A stretch of 64,000 nt of DNA from Oidiodendron maius Zn (Eukaryota > Ascomycota > Leotiomycetes > Myxotrichaceae). The stretch lies in NCBI GenBank assembly GCA_000827325.1, contig KN832891.1:558001-622000 (forward strand), written 5' to 3'. Below are positions 1 to 12,176 of this stretch, piece after piece. Positions within the stretch are counted from its first letter, which is position 1. Every line of letters begins with the position of its first letter. Under the pieces are notes generated by a model. The model was not told the DNA's origin. It ran no database searches and saw only the letters and a program-made list of their open reading frames with translations. Made by a program: the position numbers and the translations under genes.

Positions 1-421
1 TTTTGCAGTACTAGACCACTTAAGAATACCTGTATATATTCTTAAATTTATCCTATCCCGAGCACATCCTAATAGCGAGGTTTTACTATAACGGGAACTA
101 GCCTTCTTCCCCACCTCATCAGCGATGGCAATTCTTAACAGTGCGGAAATAGTCCCGTCAAATGTGCGGGGTAGCAGTGGAGCTAGTAGTTAAGCTTGAA
201 CGCTATATATAATTACTGTATTGCTCTACAGAGATAATATGCCAATCATCGAGGAGGTAAGGGAGATTTAAATAGAAGATACTTACTTACTTCTCACTCG
301 TAATCCTCGATATCCCGTGGCATACTACTTCACGTACTCCTAGCAATATATGCGGTTTTATTTCTAATAAACCATAAGCTGCCTACCTGATCAAAAGAAT
401 TTGCATTTCTCATATTTCAAT
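1..421. other. upstream region of the sugar transporter, no gene seen
   Basis: No coding frame is supported here. The stretch is AT-rich. One GCGGGG hexamer at 166-171 fits the published CreA consensus SYGGRG, which would suit a carbon-repressed sugar transporter gene starting at 422. Such hexamers are common by chance, so this is only suggestive. Confidence 0.4.
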
Positions 422-2399
422 ATGGCTGAAACAAGGGAGAAGACAGAGATGGCGACTGCTGAATCGGCTACTCCGACAAACGCTACTGATGTCACCACCC
501 AGTCTAACGTTAGAGCGGTTTTCATCTGTCTCTTTGCGATGTGCGGTTCTCTTCTTTTTGGTATAGAAAACGGGTTAGCGGCCAAACACGTTTTAATGCT
601 ATGTAAAGCCAGAGCTGATTTCAGTTTGTAGAACAATAAGCGGATTCATGGCCATGAATGCGTGAGTCTTGATCCATATACTCTTGGAGGAAATTCGTCA
701 ATAATGCTACAGGGCCCGCCTAGATTTTTGAAAGACTTTGGCTTCTACCATACCGCCAGTCAAAGTTGGAATATTTCAACTAGTATCCAAAATGCCCTGA
801 CCTTGATCCTCCTTGGAGGTGCCATTTTAGGGTCTCTCCTCTCAGGACCAATTGGGACCTACCTGGGTCGTCGCTGTGGTCTGTTTACTAGTGGCATAGT
901 TTCCATCGTCGGAGTTCTTCTACAAATCACATCTGTGAATCTAGGAACGTTGCTGGGTGGGCGATTCTTGACAGGAAGTGAGTGAACCTTGTTATTTTGC
1001 GCAATTTATCATTGACGACAAATAATAGTGGGAATTGGATTCTCTTCAAATTTTGTGACTGTCTTCAATGCCGAGGTATCACCAGCAAGTCTTCGAGGCA
1101 TGATGATTGGATTATTCTACACAGGTGTCAGTATTGGAACTCTGATCGGCGCATGCGTTGATCAAGGCACTCATAACATATCAACAAGACTGGCATACCG
1201 TATTCCCCTTGCAACACAACTAATTTTCCCAACAATCATAGCTATTCTTGTTTGGTTCTTCCCAGACACGCCTAGTTTGTTGCCTTAATTCTCCTGTAAA
1301 GGATATATACTGAGATTGTCTTGCAGGATGGTACATTACACGTGGTCGTCAAGAGAAAGCAGTGCGGGCTCTTCGCCGCCTGCGTGGGAAACAGTACCCT
1401 GAAGATCAAATTGAAGCCGACATTGCGAACATTGCCTACCATGTGACACTTGAGAGGGATTCTGAAAAATCTTCATCATACCTTGATCTCTTCAGGGGAA
1501 CTAATCGTCGGCGGACACATATTGCCTGTGGTTTGGCATTTTGGCAGCAGTGGTCTGGTCTTACATTTATCTATACGTAAGTTCAGTGTGTAGTGTTGCC
1601 CTACTTCTCTACTGAACTGCTCTTGCTTGGTCAGATTTTCAACCTACTTCTTCTCTGTCGCCGGCGTCAATAACCCTTTCACAGCATACATGATCAGTAC
1701 AGGCTGTCAGCTAACAGGATGCGCTTGTATGTTCCCCTTCTCTTACTATTGGGGAGCTCGGAAGACTCTGCTCCTGGGTGGAGCACTTCAGACTGCCTCT
1801 ATGCTTGCTTTTGCTATCGCTGGAACCGTCGGCCATGGCAGTATCGTATCATCAAAACTTTTAGTTGCATTTACTTGCATTTTTGGATTCTCTCTTAACT
1901 TTGGGTGGGGCCCGATGGTATGGAGTGTGGCTACGGAAATCCCATCCTCCTCTCTTCGATCTCGCACGCAGAGCATGTCAACAATAACTAGTTGGAGCCT
2001 CAATCTCATCATCACTGCATGGCTACCGTATCTGATTAATACTAGTTCTAAGAACTATATTGGTGCAGAGGTAAGCAGCCAGTCATTTTCCTGATCAGTT
2101 TATAACTCGTATATCAATGATGATGCGTGTACGATAGGTTGGGTATATCTTCGGTGGAATGGGAATTGTCGGATGGCTGTGGACATGGTGGTTCCTCCCA
2201 AACACAAAAGGACGCAGTCTTGAGGAGTTGGATGAGCTTTTTCTCAATGTATTAAATGTAAATTTCTCTCATATAACGGCCACTATACTAACGTATGCTA
2301 CAGAATGTATCTGTCAGAGACTGGACCAACTATAAGTGTACAGGCCAAATTCAAGCTGTGCATAAGGTGTCCCAAATTACTGCATCTACTGAAGTCTAA
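422..2399 (+). CDS. MFS sugar transporter (sugar porter family)
   Basis: A predicted plasma-membrane hexose or disaccharide uptake protein with about 12 membrane helices, spliced from eight exons. The second exon joins to read FGIENGTISGFMAMNAF, the usual first-helix signature of fungal sugar porters. It is followed by a loop-2 motif (GTYLGRRCG), PDTPRWYITRGR after helix 6, and the end-of-domain motif PNTKGRSLEELDELF. Introns lie near 569-630, 662-723, 978-1028, 1276-1326, 1578-1634, 2072-2138 and 2259-2303. All the splices are in frame and the gene looks intact, at about 500 residues. An in-frame ATG at 401 would add seven residues. The first-helix motif has Glu where many homologues have Asp. 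The substrate cannot be read from sequence; relatives include lactose, cellobiose and alpha-glucoside carriers. Confidence 0.88.
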
Positions 2400-2871
2400 A
2401 AACGTCAAAGTTTGTACATGAGTTATTGGTCACAGTTGAACTACCATCTCAGTTACACTTGACAGATTGGAAGGATTCACTTAAACTATGTAATATAACT
2501 TCTGCTGCTTGCCCAATATAATTATACTTCTCTTCTTCCCTGCTTTGACTTCATGACTTTCTATTGTAACCAGGCTAATGTGGCTATTAATTACCAGTTC
2601 ATTTGCACGTTGCTTTTTGTTTGTGTCGCGAACGTATTTATCGGGGGTATACAACAGGATCGGCTTGGGCTGTCCGTTCGTTACAATCAGCCGCTTTGCT
2701 GTGCCACTCCTTTGCCTTATGCAGCCTTCTCAATACATATCTGTCTCTAGTACTGTAGCAAGTCAAAGTTGGAGGTAGAAAGGCGAAAGCTTGGCGATTC
2801 TACGTATCACACACAAAAATACAGCTCATTGTGAAAACAAGACATATAAAATGTACTAACTTACAGGCCTT
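2400..2871. other. intergenic, convergent 3' ends
   Basis: This lies between the convergent ends of the transporter and FMP52. It holds only short frames without recognisable family signatures and probably carries both 3' UTRs. Confidence 0.5.
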
Positions 2872-3617
2872 CTACTCCGTCCTACCCAGCTTCACAATAT
2901 CGCTCTGCCTAACAATCCATACTTTCTCCGCCTTTCCTTCTAACGCCTGCAGCCCACTCTTAATTGCAGCCTTTCCAATAACATCCGCATTCTGCGCCCA
3001 CGCATCCTTAAACATATTCCCTAATAACCCCACAAAGCCCGCAATCATCCTCGCCGCCGCCTCCACAGGCCTACTCTCCTCCCGAGCCCCCAGAATAAGC
3101 CCCGGTCTCAGTATAACTGTATGTTCGAACCCCAACGCCATAACACTATCCTCCAACTCGCCCTTCATCTTCGGGAGCGCCAAACTCGACATTGCAGATG
3201 CTGCTTGTGCGCTTATCAGGACGTAGACTTTCACGCCGGACTCCTTGGCGGCGCGGGCGAGCGCGAGGTTGAGATCGTAGTCGATTTTGCGCTGGTTCTC
3301 CAAACCGCCTGCTGCTGCGCGGGTGGTTCCCAGGCCGGAGAAAAATATGGAGGGGGTGGGCGTGATAGAGGAGAGTTTAGAAGGCCATTCCAAACTATCT
3401 TTGGAAATTATGACGTGTAGTTTTGCGTCGGTGACAGGAGGTTCGCGACGGGCGAAGGCGTGGACGCTGGATATGGAAGGGAGGGAGAGGAGGGTGCTGA
3501 GGATGTGCGAGCCCTGGCCGAAGTTTGTCAGTGTTGTGTCCCTTGATCTGATCTGGTCAGGAGGGAGAGAAGGCGTACCACGAGGCCGGTGCTTCCTACA
3601 ATTGCGGCGGATGTCAT
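2872..3617 (-). CDS. fmp52: FMP52-like NAD(P)-binding Rossmann protein
   Basis: Orthologue of Fmp52, a mitochondrial outer-membrane protein of the atypical short-chain dehydrogenase/NAD-epimerase fold; its reaction is unknown. There are two exons. Exon 1 (3579-3617) encodes 13 residues ending GSTGLV. A 65-base intron follows, and exon 2 continues GSHILSTLL, completing the nucleotide-binding motif GxTGxxG. Later conserved blocks are HAFARREPP, FSGLGTTRAAAGG, KIDYDLNLALARAAK, YPKMKGELE-like (here LPKMKGELE) and HTVILRPGLILG. The length, about 229 residues, is normal for the family. The ATG at 3617 was chosen because it starts the beta-1 strand MTSAAIVGSTG. It is convergent with the transporter and seems intact. 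This is probably a core housekeeping gene in an otherwise accessory region. Confidence 0.92.
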
Positions 3618-4518
3618 TTCGAAAAAGCAAGACGTGTTTATTAAATTAAACTAAACTACGAAGCACAGTTTTGGGTTGTTTCTAAAATATGTAATGTTTA
3701 CTGAAGGAGTAAGTTTCTGCCTTAGGCGTACAACATTGCCAAGCAAAGGGGGAACGAGAACCAAATTTCAGAGACTGAAGTCTGAGAACCAACCTTATTG
3801 GCTGAGGGGCGCAATATGGGAGAGACATGTAACAGAAGCATGTATCCAATAAAACAGGACAAGTTATGGTACACTAAGCGTAATAAAATCCGCGAGCAGG
3901 ATGGTTTGCTGTATGGACGGCGCAATTCAACTGGTTGTTGGCAGGGAGCTCAGGAGTAAATAAGGTTTAGCTGTACTTTGTATTCTGCATGCTCTCGTGA
4001 GCAGAGGTTAGCGTCAGGTGATCGGCTCGCACTAGCCCTGCACTAGCGGCCGATCCTCTTAGTCAGCATAATCACTCTCCCCACCTGGTGCCCGGAATCG
4101 GCTCTATCGAAAGTCGATGCAGAGACCGGCGAAATGCTGCGTCAGTTGCTGCGCTCGAATGCAATGATTTCCGGCTTGGTGAGGCAGATCGAAGACAAGA
4201 GAGCCAATCGAATAGCATTGGCTTATGATAACTATGGCGTTCATCCTTAAGTGTCTGATGATGATGCGCTCTGAGTGTGCCTGACCGCTGGAGCAATCGC
4301 TGACCCGATGCATTTCAACCTTTACTCGTTACCGCTGAGCATAAATACTCGTGCCTCCGCCCTAAGCCTACTGTTATTCCTCACTATCCCACCGTCCTCC
4401 TATCGCTTTCATCTCAAACTCAGCACAGTTTTTTCCCATTTGGCTCAACACAGATTTCCACCTACGCTTCCAAACACAATTCGCACCCCGCAGCTTCTAT
4501 CAAGGAGAATATCCTGCC
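3618..4518. other. intergenic region upstream of the SnoaL-like gene
   Basis: No convincing coding frame is present. A short inverted repeat (GATCGGC ... GCCGATC) lies near 4020-4057. From about 4320 to 4500 the + strand is pyrimidine-rich, as expected of a fungal promoter and 5' UTR ahead of the gene at 4519. Confidence 0.4.
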
Positions 4519-4917
4519 ATGACGTCTGTTGAAGAGCAACAGAACAGGGAACTCGTTCTCCGCGTATACCAAGCGTCCTTCGGCGGCGATGCAAACGCGT
4601 TTCCGGACGCTATGCACGATGATTTCGAAGAGAGCGTGCCACCGATTCTTCCTTGGGGTGGCGTGCACCGCGGTGCCACCGCGTTCATAAAGGATGTGTT
4701 GCCATTGTGGTCAGCAGCCGTCGATGTCACGAGCATTCGGTTGGTCAGCTTATCCGCGGACGGCGAGCACGTCGCAGCGCTCTTGACAGGACGATCCGTC
4801 GGCGGTGACGAGCTGTGGATCGCCGAGCACTGGACGGTGCGCGATGGCAAGCTCTGGCGCATGATGAACTTCTACCACGATACCACGCCGCTCGTGGGCG
4901 ATCGCTCGCGTCACTAG
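4519..4917 (+). CDS. SnoaL-like / NTF2-fold protein
   Basis: An intronless 132-residue protein with the cone-shaped NTF2 alpha+beta layout: helix 1 (EQQNRELVLRVYQASFGGD), an acidic segment around DAMHDDFEESVPP, then the strands WIAEHWTVRDGKLWRMMNFYHD. Members of this superfamily include polyketide cyclases, small hydrolases and many proteins of unknown role, so no reaction is assigned. The start follows a pyrimidine-rich leader and gives a normal length. The gene is clearly richer in G+C (many GCG, CGC, GAC and CTC codons) than its AT-rich neighbours and has no intron, which is compatible with bacterial origin. Family membership is fairly sure; function is not. Confidence 0.72.
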   Translation: MTSVEEQQNRELVLRVYQASFGGDANAFPDAMHDDFEESVPPILPWGGVHRGATAFIKDVLPLWSAAVDVTSIRLVSLSADGEHVAALLTGRSVGGDELWIAEHWTVRDGKLWRMMNFYHDTTPLVGDRSRH

Positions 4918-6285
4918 CCGATCTCTGATTCGATGTCGTGGCTGTCCGTCAACAGATAATTTGGAACGGAGGGCCTTGCTCGTTCGGGCATACCTACTAT
5001 CCTGTCGCGATGATATCTGGTCAGTGAAATGCAGCATAATGTTGCGAGATAGCAGTACGTGCTTTAGATCGGGCGAGTGCTGGTAGCGGCAAATCACTGG
5101 GGTTCTGCAGCGTTTTTATAGTCGAATGGTGCGGGTGTAGTCGAGTCAATTGCTAACTGACCCATGGTATTTCATTCATAAGGCAATTGGGATATTTGCT
5201 TGGAGGTTAAGTGATCTGGGGGAGAATCGCTGATAGGTGACAAAGATCGGCCTATGATCAATTCTAGTGTATAGCTATACTTTATTATAAACAATTACTT
5301 ATACTTCACTTTTAAAGATATGTTCTAGTATTATATTAAATAAAGGCTGTATAGAGTATGCTAACCCGATATTAGGGCCTCAAGTATATGGAAGACGGTA
5401 CAGTACTAATACGCGTACAAAAACGTATGCATTGAGTGCTCAGCCCTCTTGCATTAAGCTTACGTATAGAACTTAGTAGTCCTACGGACCGTATGCGTGT
5501 ATATAGGGCTTGTATTACATTCGTTGGGAGTTTTCTTAAGCTGTCTCTGCATATACTCTCAATAGTCAATATAACTGAGTTTCACCTTGGTATCCAACTA
5601 CGACCTGCTCACCTGATTAAAGTTAGCTATTCCCTAGCGATCCTCCTGAAACCATATCAAGATATGTCACACACTATTTTAGCCTCCAAATATAATAGTG
5701 AAGTAATCAATGCCTTTGGAGTCAACTACTAATACCATGATTATTAGAATAAGTCAAATTATCTAGAGAATAACTCTAGAGGAGGCGGTATACATTGTAG
5801 TTGAGATTACTAGGGGCCGATTTCGAATGATTTTAGTGTAAAATCAGACTGCGCAGCTCGTGAATATGCGCAGCTCGCTTATAAATACCTCGTAGAACTT
5901 AGCTAAGAAGTAAAGAAGAGATAGAGAAAAGAGGAGTTGCTTCATTGCAGCCAAGTGATTCAGACCTCTCGGTTGCTAATGGTCATCTGGAAAATATTCG
6001 TATAAGCATGTATAACAACAGTCAATTTTACGAAGTTTGGCAATACATATCGGACCATAATATGATGGATTGCATGCAGATGTGGATTATATGAGCAGCA
6101 TGAACTAGATACTTGGCAACCGCCAACAGCAACGCATAATTTTCAACCTCACCTATTAGGTGGGGTAGCGCTCTTCTCTTCTTAGAATTGTTTCATACGT
6201 GTACAAATACTTATATTATGGGATGTCTCTAGGATCTGAGATATTATTGGTTTCGTTTTGTTGAGAATGTAAATGGACTGCAGCA
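4918..6285. other. AT-rich intergenic region
   Basis: No gene was recognised. From about 5270 to 5760 the stretch is strongly AT-rich with only short open frames, which suggests decayed repeat DNA. A GCGCAGCTCG decamer occurs twice near 5850-5880. No element boundary could be identified. Confidence 0.35.
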
Positions 6286-7654
6286 TCACCATGGGTACAA
6301 GGATTTATCTCCTCTCATTTCATTCCACCACTGGGTTTGTGTGTAGATTTCTCCAGCCGCGCCACCGAGTAGGATCCACCACTTTTTGAGGAACCAGGGC
6401 TGGGCTTCCCAGGATCGTATATCCCACGGTGAGCCAGAGCCAGTAACACTACTCCTACCACCCAGGCTGGATCCCCAGCAAATGAGGCCGTCATTCTGAA
6501 GGTCCTTACACAATTCATGCTCATCTATCATTGGTGTTTCAGTATAGTTGAGCTTGATAATCCTTTCTCGGAAAGTTGGGAAAGGGAGAAGGTCGATATA
6601 TGGACGATGACTGTATATCATCTGGGAGGCACAGGGTTGTAAATTTGTCTTCAAATTCGAAAACTCAGTCGTGCAAGCAGCCTTGGCTGCCTCTTCAGAC
6701 ATTGATGCTTTGAAAAAGGGGGACTCGGCATTCTTTTGTGTAGTGACCTCAATATTGAGTCCAAGCGATTCAGCATTAGCTGCCAGCGCTGCGACAAACA
6801 GGAATTGTTTGATTCTGATATTATTCTTGTAAATGTCTGGAAGGTTCTCCGGTGGATGTCTGTTTCTGTTCTGTAGCAGCAGAATTTTGTCCGTACGCAG
6901 TGCTGGTTTCTCGTCATTATGCTCTACTCCAGCAAGATCTGCAATAGACCCAGCTCCATGTGAACGGTCTTCGTGTGCAAGGAGTCTCAATCCTGACCTC
7001 AAAATTTCCTGCAGCGGGATATCCTTCTCAAGAATACGATTCCTTAATGTGTCACCCAAGTTGCTCTCTTCTTGTACGAGGTGGTAAATAGTATCCCAAA
7101 TTTGAGCACTTTGAGGAGGAATATATTCCACTTCGTTTGCACCCGGCTTTGTATCGGAAAACGAATGGTCGTGGCTCCAAATCCCGCAGTTTTGGTCTCC
7201 GCCATGTTGATTTGAGGAAGCTAGAACGTGTGAACGCACAGTTGGAGGTAGTGCTCTTTGGGGAACGGATTCAAACTGCAAATCCAAATTGAGATGCTCT
7301 GTGTCTAGGAGTCCTGCGGGATTCGAAAAGCGATCGCTATTGTCAAACCTCCATGGGACAGATTGAGCAGAGAATGTTAAGGATTCCTCGGAAACAGAAG
7401 TGGAGGTACCTATTCGGGGCTCATACATTTGTTCATGGCCAACAAATGGCTCAAATGCATTTATGGAGCCAACTGTTTGTTCAAGGGTTTGCAAATGTCT
7501 TTTTTGTCGCTCCCCTGTGAAGTCAAGAGAGCTAAGCTTACAGCCCAGGTAGATGTGCCCTTTGGATTAACTTACGGTAAGTTTTCTGCGCTTGCCGATT
7601 TTGAACTAGCCTTCGTTGGGAAACCTGTTTCTTGGCTCTGTGTTCAGCAGCCAT
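6286..7654 (-). CDS. bZIP transcription factor with DUF3425-type C-terminus
   Basis: A nuclear sequence-specific regulator in two exons. Exon 1 encodes the basic region (SQRRLVQNRQAQKTYR). A 60-base intron (about 7514-7573) is removed, and exon 2 continues ERQKRHLQTLEQTV, the start of a short zipper. The C-terminal 200 residues match the fungal DUF3425 module: YIDLLPFPTFRERI, DEHELCKDLQNDGLICWG, SPWDIRSWEAQPWFLKKWW. The start chosen is the Met just before the basic region (7654). A longer in-frame start exists at 7756. The total is about 436 residues. Intact proteins of this type often regulate nearby metabolic or stress genes; its target is unknown. Confidence 0.85.
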
Positions 7655-7756
7655 GTTAACTGTGGCTGCACCGATAGAAGCATCTGGGTGTGTGGAAAGA
7701 CTGGAGTTGTTGAGATGATGGCGAAATGAAGGCAGGATGCTGACGAGAGCATGCAT

Positions 7757-7955
7757 GCATTAGCGGGAAGAGGTTCGGGACAGCGTTATATCCACACCTC
7801 ATATCAATTAGGCCCTGTAGTTTAACCGCTTCAAGGTAATCAAATGCAGCTCAGACACGGTGAACTGCGACGATGGTCAGTGAAATACTACGCTATGCCT
7901 AATTAGGCCACATCCTGAAAACCCTCCTAATCAAAATGCAAGGACAGAAGTTATT
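7757..7955. promoter_or_regulatory. upstream region of the bZIP gene
   Basis: Short intergenic stretch between the divergent bZIP gene and the transposase remnant. No specific site was recognised. Confidence 0.3.
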
Positions 7956-8441
7956 GTGCATGGCCCACTTATTCGTGTACGCGGTTTGATTCAGACAAAA
8001 TACCACACTTTTCAATACTATAGAATGACAACTCCACGCAAGCGCCTTGTTAAAAAAATCAATCCTACGCGTGGCCTAAATGGTCAGTTATCTTCTGAAG
8101 AAAGGTCTATGGTTCTACATGCTCTGTTGAGTGGGAAGCAGGTCTCGACTCTCGCGTCACGTTTCCGGGTTCATCGCAATGCGATTTGGGATACCATCAA
8201 GCGATACTATACAACGCATAGTCTTGAAGATAAGCCTCGATTGGGTGCGCGTCCTAGACTAATTATTCGAGCGCTCCGCTGGAGCTCATCTTTGAATCCA
8301 ATCCTTGATCCTTTATTATGCGATCCCCTCAGTATCCCTTACAATCAGCTAGAAGAGGTGCCACCTGAAGTTCATAAAGCTCTTGTACACAATTTTCATA
8401 AATGTAGACTATATAATATCCATAAGTTGTGGAGCTGGTAG
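7956..8441 (+). mobile_element. Tc1/mariner-type transposase remnant (N-terminal HTH)
   Basis: The frame encodes a paired-type helix-turn-helix: an LSSEERSMVLHAL helix, then LASRFRVHRNAIWDTIKRY and a basic GRPR-like linker (LGARPRLI), as in Tc1/mariner transposases. The start most like a transposase is the internal Met MTTPRKR near 8025. After the linker the frame resembles a second HTH only weakly. No DD(E/D) catalytic domain was found downstream and no terminal inverted repeats were identified, so this is a truncated, immobile fragment. Confidence 0.55.
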
Positions 8442-9113
8442 GTGCTTCATTTCGGACCAAGATCCATTAAACGATCCAATGATATTCCAAGTATCATGGC
8501 CCCGCTCTGGATATGGAGCAAATGTCGTAGTCCAAACCCTCTTTCTTCCTCATCTTAGATGCTAAAAGCTTCCTTGTTTTGATTCGCAATACGTTGGCAG
8601 CAGTGGAAGTGAAGTGCAATCGTACTTGACCGAGAAAATATAGCTCTCGACGCCTTTTGTGCGGAGTATTTTGTCTACTTATCGGACAAATCTTTGACAG
8701 TCACAGCAACAGTTAATGTGGCATTGATAGAAAATGATATGATCAGTAATATTGAGTTTACTAAATATTAGAAGAGAAATAGCTAAGCTAATGTAGGTGG
8801 ACTATTGTTTTCCTCCATGAGGGCCGTAACCATGGGACATGGATGATGAGGTATCCAACACCAGGCTGACGTCAAGCGTCTTGATACTGCCATCCTAGCG
8901 CGCTTCAGAGCAATCTTAACACAATAAATAGGGCTATTAGTATAGTAATAGAACCGCGGCAGGAGCTGTGACTCTATCGATCGTGACCCTCAGAAAGGAG
9001 AAATGACTACACAGTCGCCAGAGCAAAGGATCGACAAAAACAAGTATCTGAGTGCTGTAGCGTTTAGGGTGAGGGCACACCACCTCTTACATCTTGTGCA
9101 TGTGCAGTCGATT
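8442..9113. other. intergenic region
   Basis: No gene was recognised and no continuation of the transposase could be followed. It contains the 3' side of the receptor-like gene on the minus strand. Confidence 0.4.
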
Positions 9114-10752
9114 TTAGAACTTTGACTTGGGTATGGCGGAGGCCTGGTTTAGATTCCAGTTGCGGGCGATGGTGCTGGGGGTTTGAGGAGATATTGTGGA
9201 GTGGGAGGGAGGATTGTATCGGGCTTTGCGACCAAAGTAGTCAGGCGTGACGCGACCAGTCTTAGATGTTACCGGCGTAGGTGATGAAATCTGAGTAAAG
9301 GCGGGTTCGGGAGTCTTTGCTCCGTTGCGTACATTTGCAGGCATCTCGTAGGCACCGGGATTCTCGAAGTTGTCGGTGCCGGCGCCGTCACGAAAGACCT
9401 CGAAGCTGGCGTGCTCCCTTATTCCTTTTGCCAACTCGTACCAGCCCGTGAACATCGAGAAATGTCCAAGAAGAAGTAAGCACCAAATGCCGTTCAACTA
9501 TGTCCAGTCAGTTTGTGAGCTAAGACGGCAAGCCTCTCACGGCCTATTACCGATAATAACACAAGAACTGCCACCACAGTAGCTTCGTTGACGACAAGCT
9601 CCTGTCCAAGAGGTGTGCAAGGCTCCTTTCTCCCATACTCAATCAAGCAGATGAGCCACGCCTCTGCCTGGAGAGGGTCATGAAGAAGCCTGGTTTCAAC
9701 GTTATCCAAGAACACGAAGATAATAGAAAAGAAAACCACTTCTGCAATGATAATAAGGACAACGGTAAACCCTCGCCACTGTAGGTAGATAACTGGGCGG
9801 ATTCGACGATAGGCTTCAATAGGACTAAGTGTTCCTCTAATGCTGTTACCATATAAAGGCAGGCCTAGAACCCCCCTTGTCGTCGAGCGGGCCCCGAGGT
9901 ATAACACGTATACCTTTATACAATAGCTAATTGTTACAAACTGAACTATAAGGGTAATGCCGGCCAGTACAAGTAACGGGATCCAGAAATCTGCTAGACT
10001 GTTATTATGATTAATATGACAAGTGTCTCCAAATCGGAAGGACACTCCACTGAAGACTAGCGCGAGGGCTAGACCGCTGGCCGGTATGACCCATCCTACT
10101 ATAAGCGTTCCCCACATGAAAGAGCTACCTAAGACCACTTGCCAACATATTTGGAGATGTAGCCCAATAGATCGCAGGCATATCCATGTTACTGCACTTA
10201 AGCCTCCAAAAAGTATAAAGGTGCCAGAAACTCCGCATGTTCTACTAGAGTACATATCATTTGGAGTGATTGTATTATAACATTGGTCTGGTTTGGTAGC
10301 AAGTGGGACGAGAAATCCCAGCTTTAACTAATTAGCATGCTATATGTTTAGAGGGTCGGGTTAGGAGGCTCTGTATACCGATATCATGACGACTGAAATC
10401 ACTATACAGGTATTCATATAGTGCCGATGCGTCTTATCCACCGAGAGGAATGTATAGGAGACAAGGACAAATGCCATACATAAAATACTGGCGACATTGA
10501 TCCAGCTCGCCGACTGGGTGACAGAGCTAAAGTTATCCGGATACAGCCAGTCGGCCTGTGGGCATGGCAGACAGCAGGATGCCCCCAAGGCATCTGAACA
10601 AAACCTCCCATCAATGTCTAGAAGGGGAATAAGCGGTATTCAGCAGCAGAAGAGGTAGATTTGGACGTACAACCGCCCGTAGCCGGAAAAAGATCCTTCT
10701 GTAAAAACGGCTTGGGGCAGCTCCCCCGCCCAAAGGTATTGTTTCCGGACAT
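9114..10752 (-). CDS. seven-transmembrane receptor-like protein (fungal GPCR)
   Basis: Predicted plasma-membrane receptor in four exons. The extracellular N-terminus is Cys-rich: CPKPFLQKDLFPATGGY, then IDGRFC and SCCLPCPQADWLYPDNF, a pattern shared by a family of fungal GPCR-like proteins. Seven hydrophobic segments follow, including INVASILCMAFVLVSYTFL, an NTCIVISVVMIS segment, LGFLVPL, GTFILFGGLSAVTWICL, IPLLVLAGITLIVQFV, GFTVVLIIIAEVVFFSIIFVF and TVVAVLVLLSVIG. Between helices 3 and 4, CYNTITPNDM precedes a CGVSG loop. The cytosolic tail (about 100 residues) is Ser/Thr/Pro-rich. The first exon frame was chosen because it splices to give the unbroken Cys-rich block; an upstream start at 10821 is possible. 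The ligand and G-protein are unknown. The gene seems intact. Confidence 0.75.
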
Positions 10753-12150
10753 CGTCGCTCTCGGCACGAATCTCACAGAGGCTCTTTGCAAGGAATCGCA
10801 AATTAGTTTGTAGTGTTTCAAGAGTTTCTACACGTATCCAGGGTGACTCCTTGGCGCGATTACCACAATCGAGGGACTTTGTGTCGAACGGGGCAATCAG
10901 GTATTTTAAGGGACAATAATTCATAGAACACTGTCATAGGGGCGTAGGAGCGATTGGGCCAAGGATCTTCAAACGACAGAGCAAGAAATTTCAAAAGAGA
11001 AAATTAGTTGCTAGGAGATGGTCATAATTGCTTTATACATGGCTGGAGTGCCACCAACCTGTCCATTTTGCGCTTCTAGCCTGCGAAGGAAGCTTCAAAC
11101 CCTCAGCACAGACTGCGCCGGAGGATGTGGGGTCTGGCGGGCCTGAGTGGTCGAAGTGCAAACAAGGATCGGGATGAACGGGAGGGAGCAACAGCGAGGG
11201 TTGTCTACTTGGCATCGGGGCTTCACCATCAGATAGGAAACACAAGCCAGGCTGCAAGGGGGACTAACCAATGGGGAACTAGATCGTAAATTCGTAGAAG
11301 GCACATCAGGCTCTTCCTTACTGTACGATTTCTATCATCCGCTGGGTAGATGTCGACGAGATGTTCCGATTACGGTCGGGTGACTGGTCCGAGGAAGATG
11401 GTCAACCCGTGCGGGGTAAAGTCTTAACGTGCGGGGTGCATATGATCGGAAGGGGTTTCATACTGTAACATGTCGATCCAGCCCCTGTGTGACATCGAAC
11501 GAACTACTTGCAGAAATGATGAAACCCCTTGAGCACGGCCCCAGGCCGCACCTGCAGATGATGGCTGTGAGAATGGAAGCGCGGATAGGGCCTAAAATGT
11601 GCCTTCGCAAGCTATGATGGTTGGAAGGAACAAATGGGAGTCATTCCTCCACCCGCTTCTCGTGGTCAACTGGTCTGGATCTAATGACTTGTTACGAACA
11701 CGTGCTAAACTATGGCTTGATGCTCGACAGATCTCTACACAGATCTGGATGTCAGAGATTGCTTATATAATTGAAGCCCAATCCGGTGGATTGAAGCCCA
11801 ACCCTAGAAGCATATAAACCCCTAAGCCAGAGGGTTATATCCTTAATTGATTGAAGCACGTACACGCCCTTTACAGCTGTATTTACGTGCCCTTTACGGT
11901 TCATTGTTCTGCCTGATAATCCGTAGGGGATATTACCGATACGTTGCAGTTATAGCCGTATTGAGTTTAGCGCAGCATTGCTCGTAATCCTGACAGTGAG
12001 AAAAGCGGCGAGGGGTCACGTGCACCATCCCTTGACTAGCAGGTGTTGATGGATGCTGACTAAGGTGGCGAAGGGGTCACTGGCATCCGTGTATAGCTTA
12101 ATTTAGTGGTGATAACATGAACTCAGTCCCAGGACGCAAGGGATGAGCAT
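10753..12150. other. gene-poor region
   Basis: No gene is supported. The decamer CGTGCGGGGT occurs twice within about 35 bases near 11408-11440. The sequence drifts toward AT-rich, repeat-like DNA to the right. Confidence 0.35.
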
Positions 12151-12176
12151 TCCGATATTCGGCGCCGAATATCGGA
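12151..12176. repeat. 26-bp perfect palindrome with paired CCG-N5-CGG sites
   Basis: The half-site TCCGATATTCGGC is followed directly by its exact reverse complement, with no spacer. Each half contains CCG-N5-CGG, a spacing used by Zn2Cys6 dimers, and the centre reads CGGCGCCG. It lies more than 1.3 kb from the nearest recognised gene, so a promoter role is not established. Confidence 0.6.

Noticed and set aside
10640-10924. Start of the receptor gene at MNYCPLKYLIAP
   Set aside because: That frame does not splice to the conserved Cys-rich block, while the other frame (MSGNNTFGRGSCPKPF) does.
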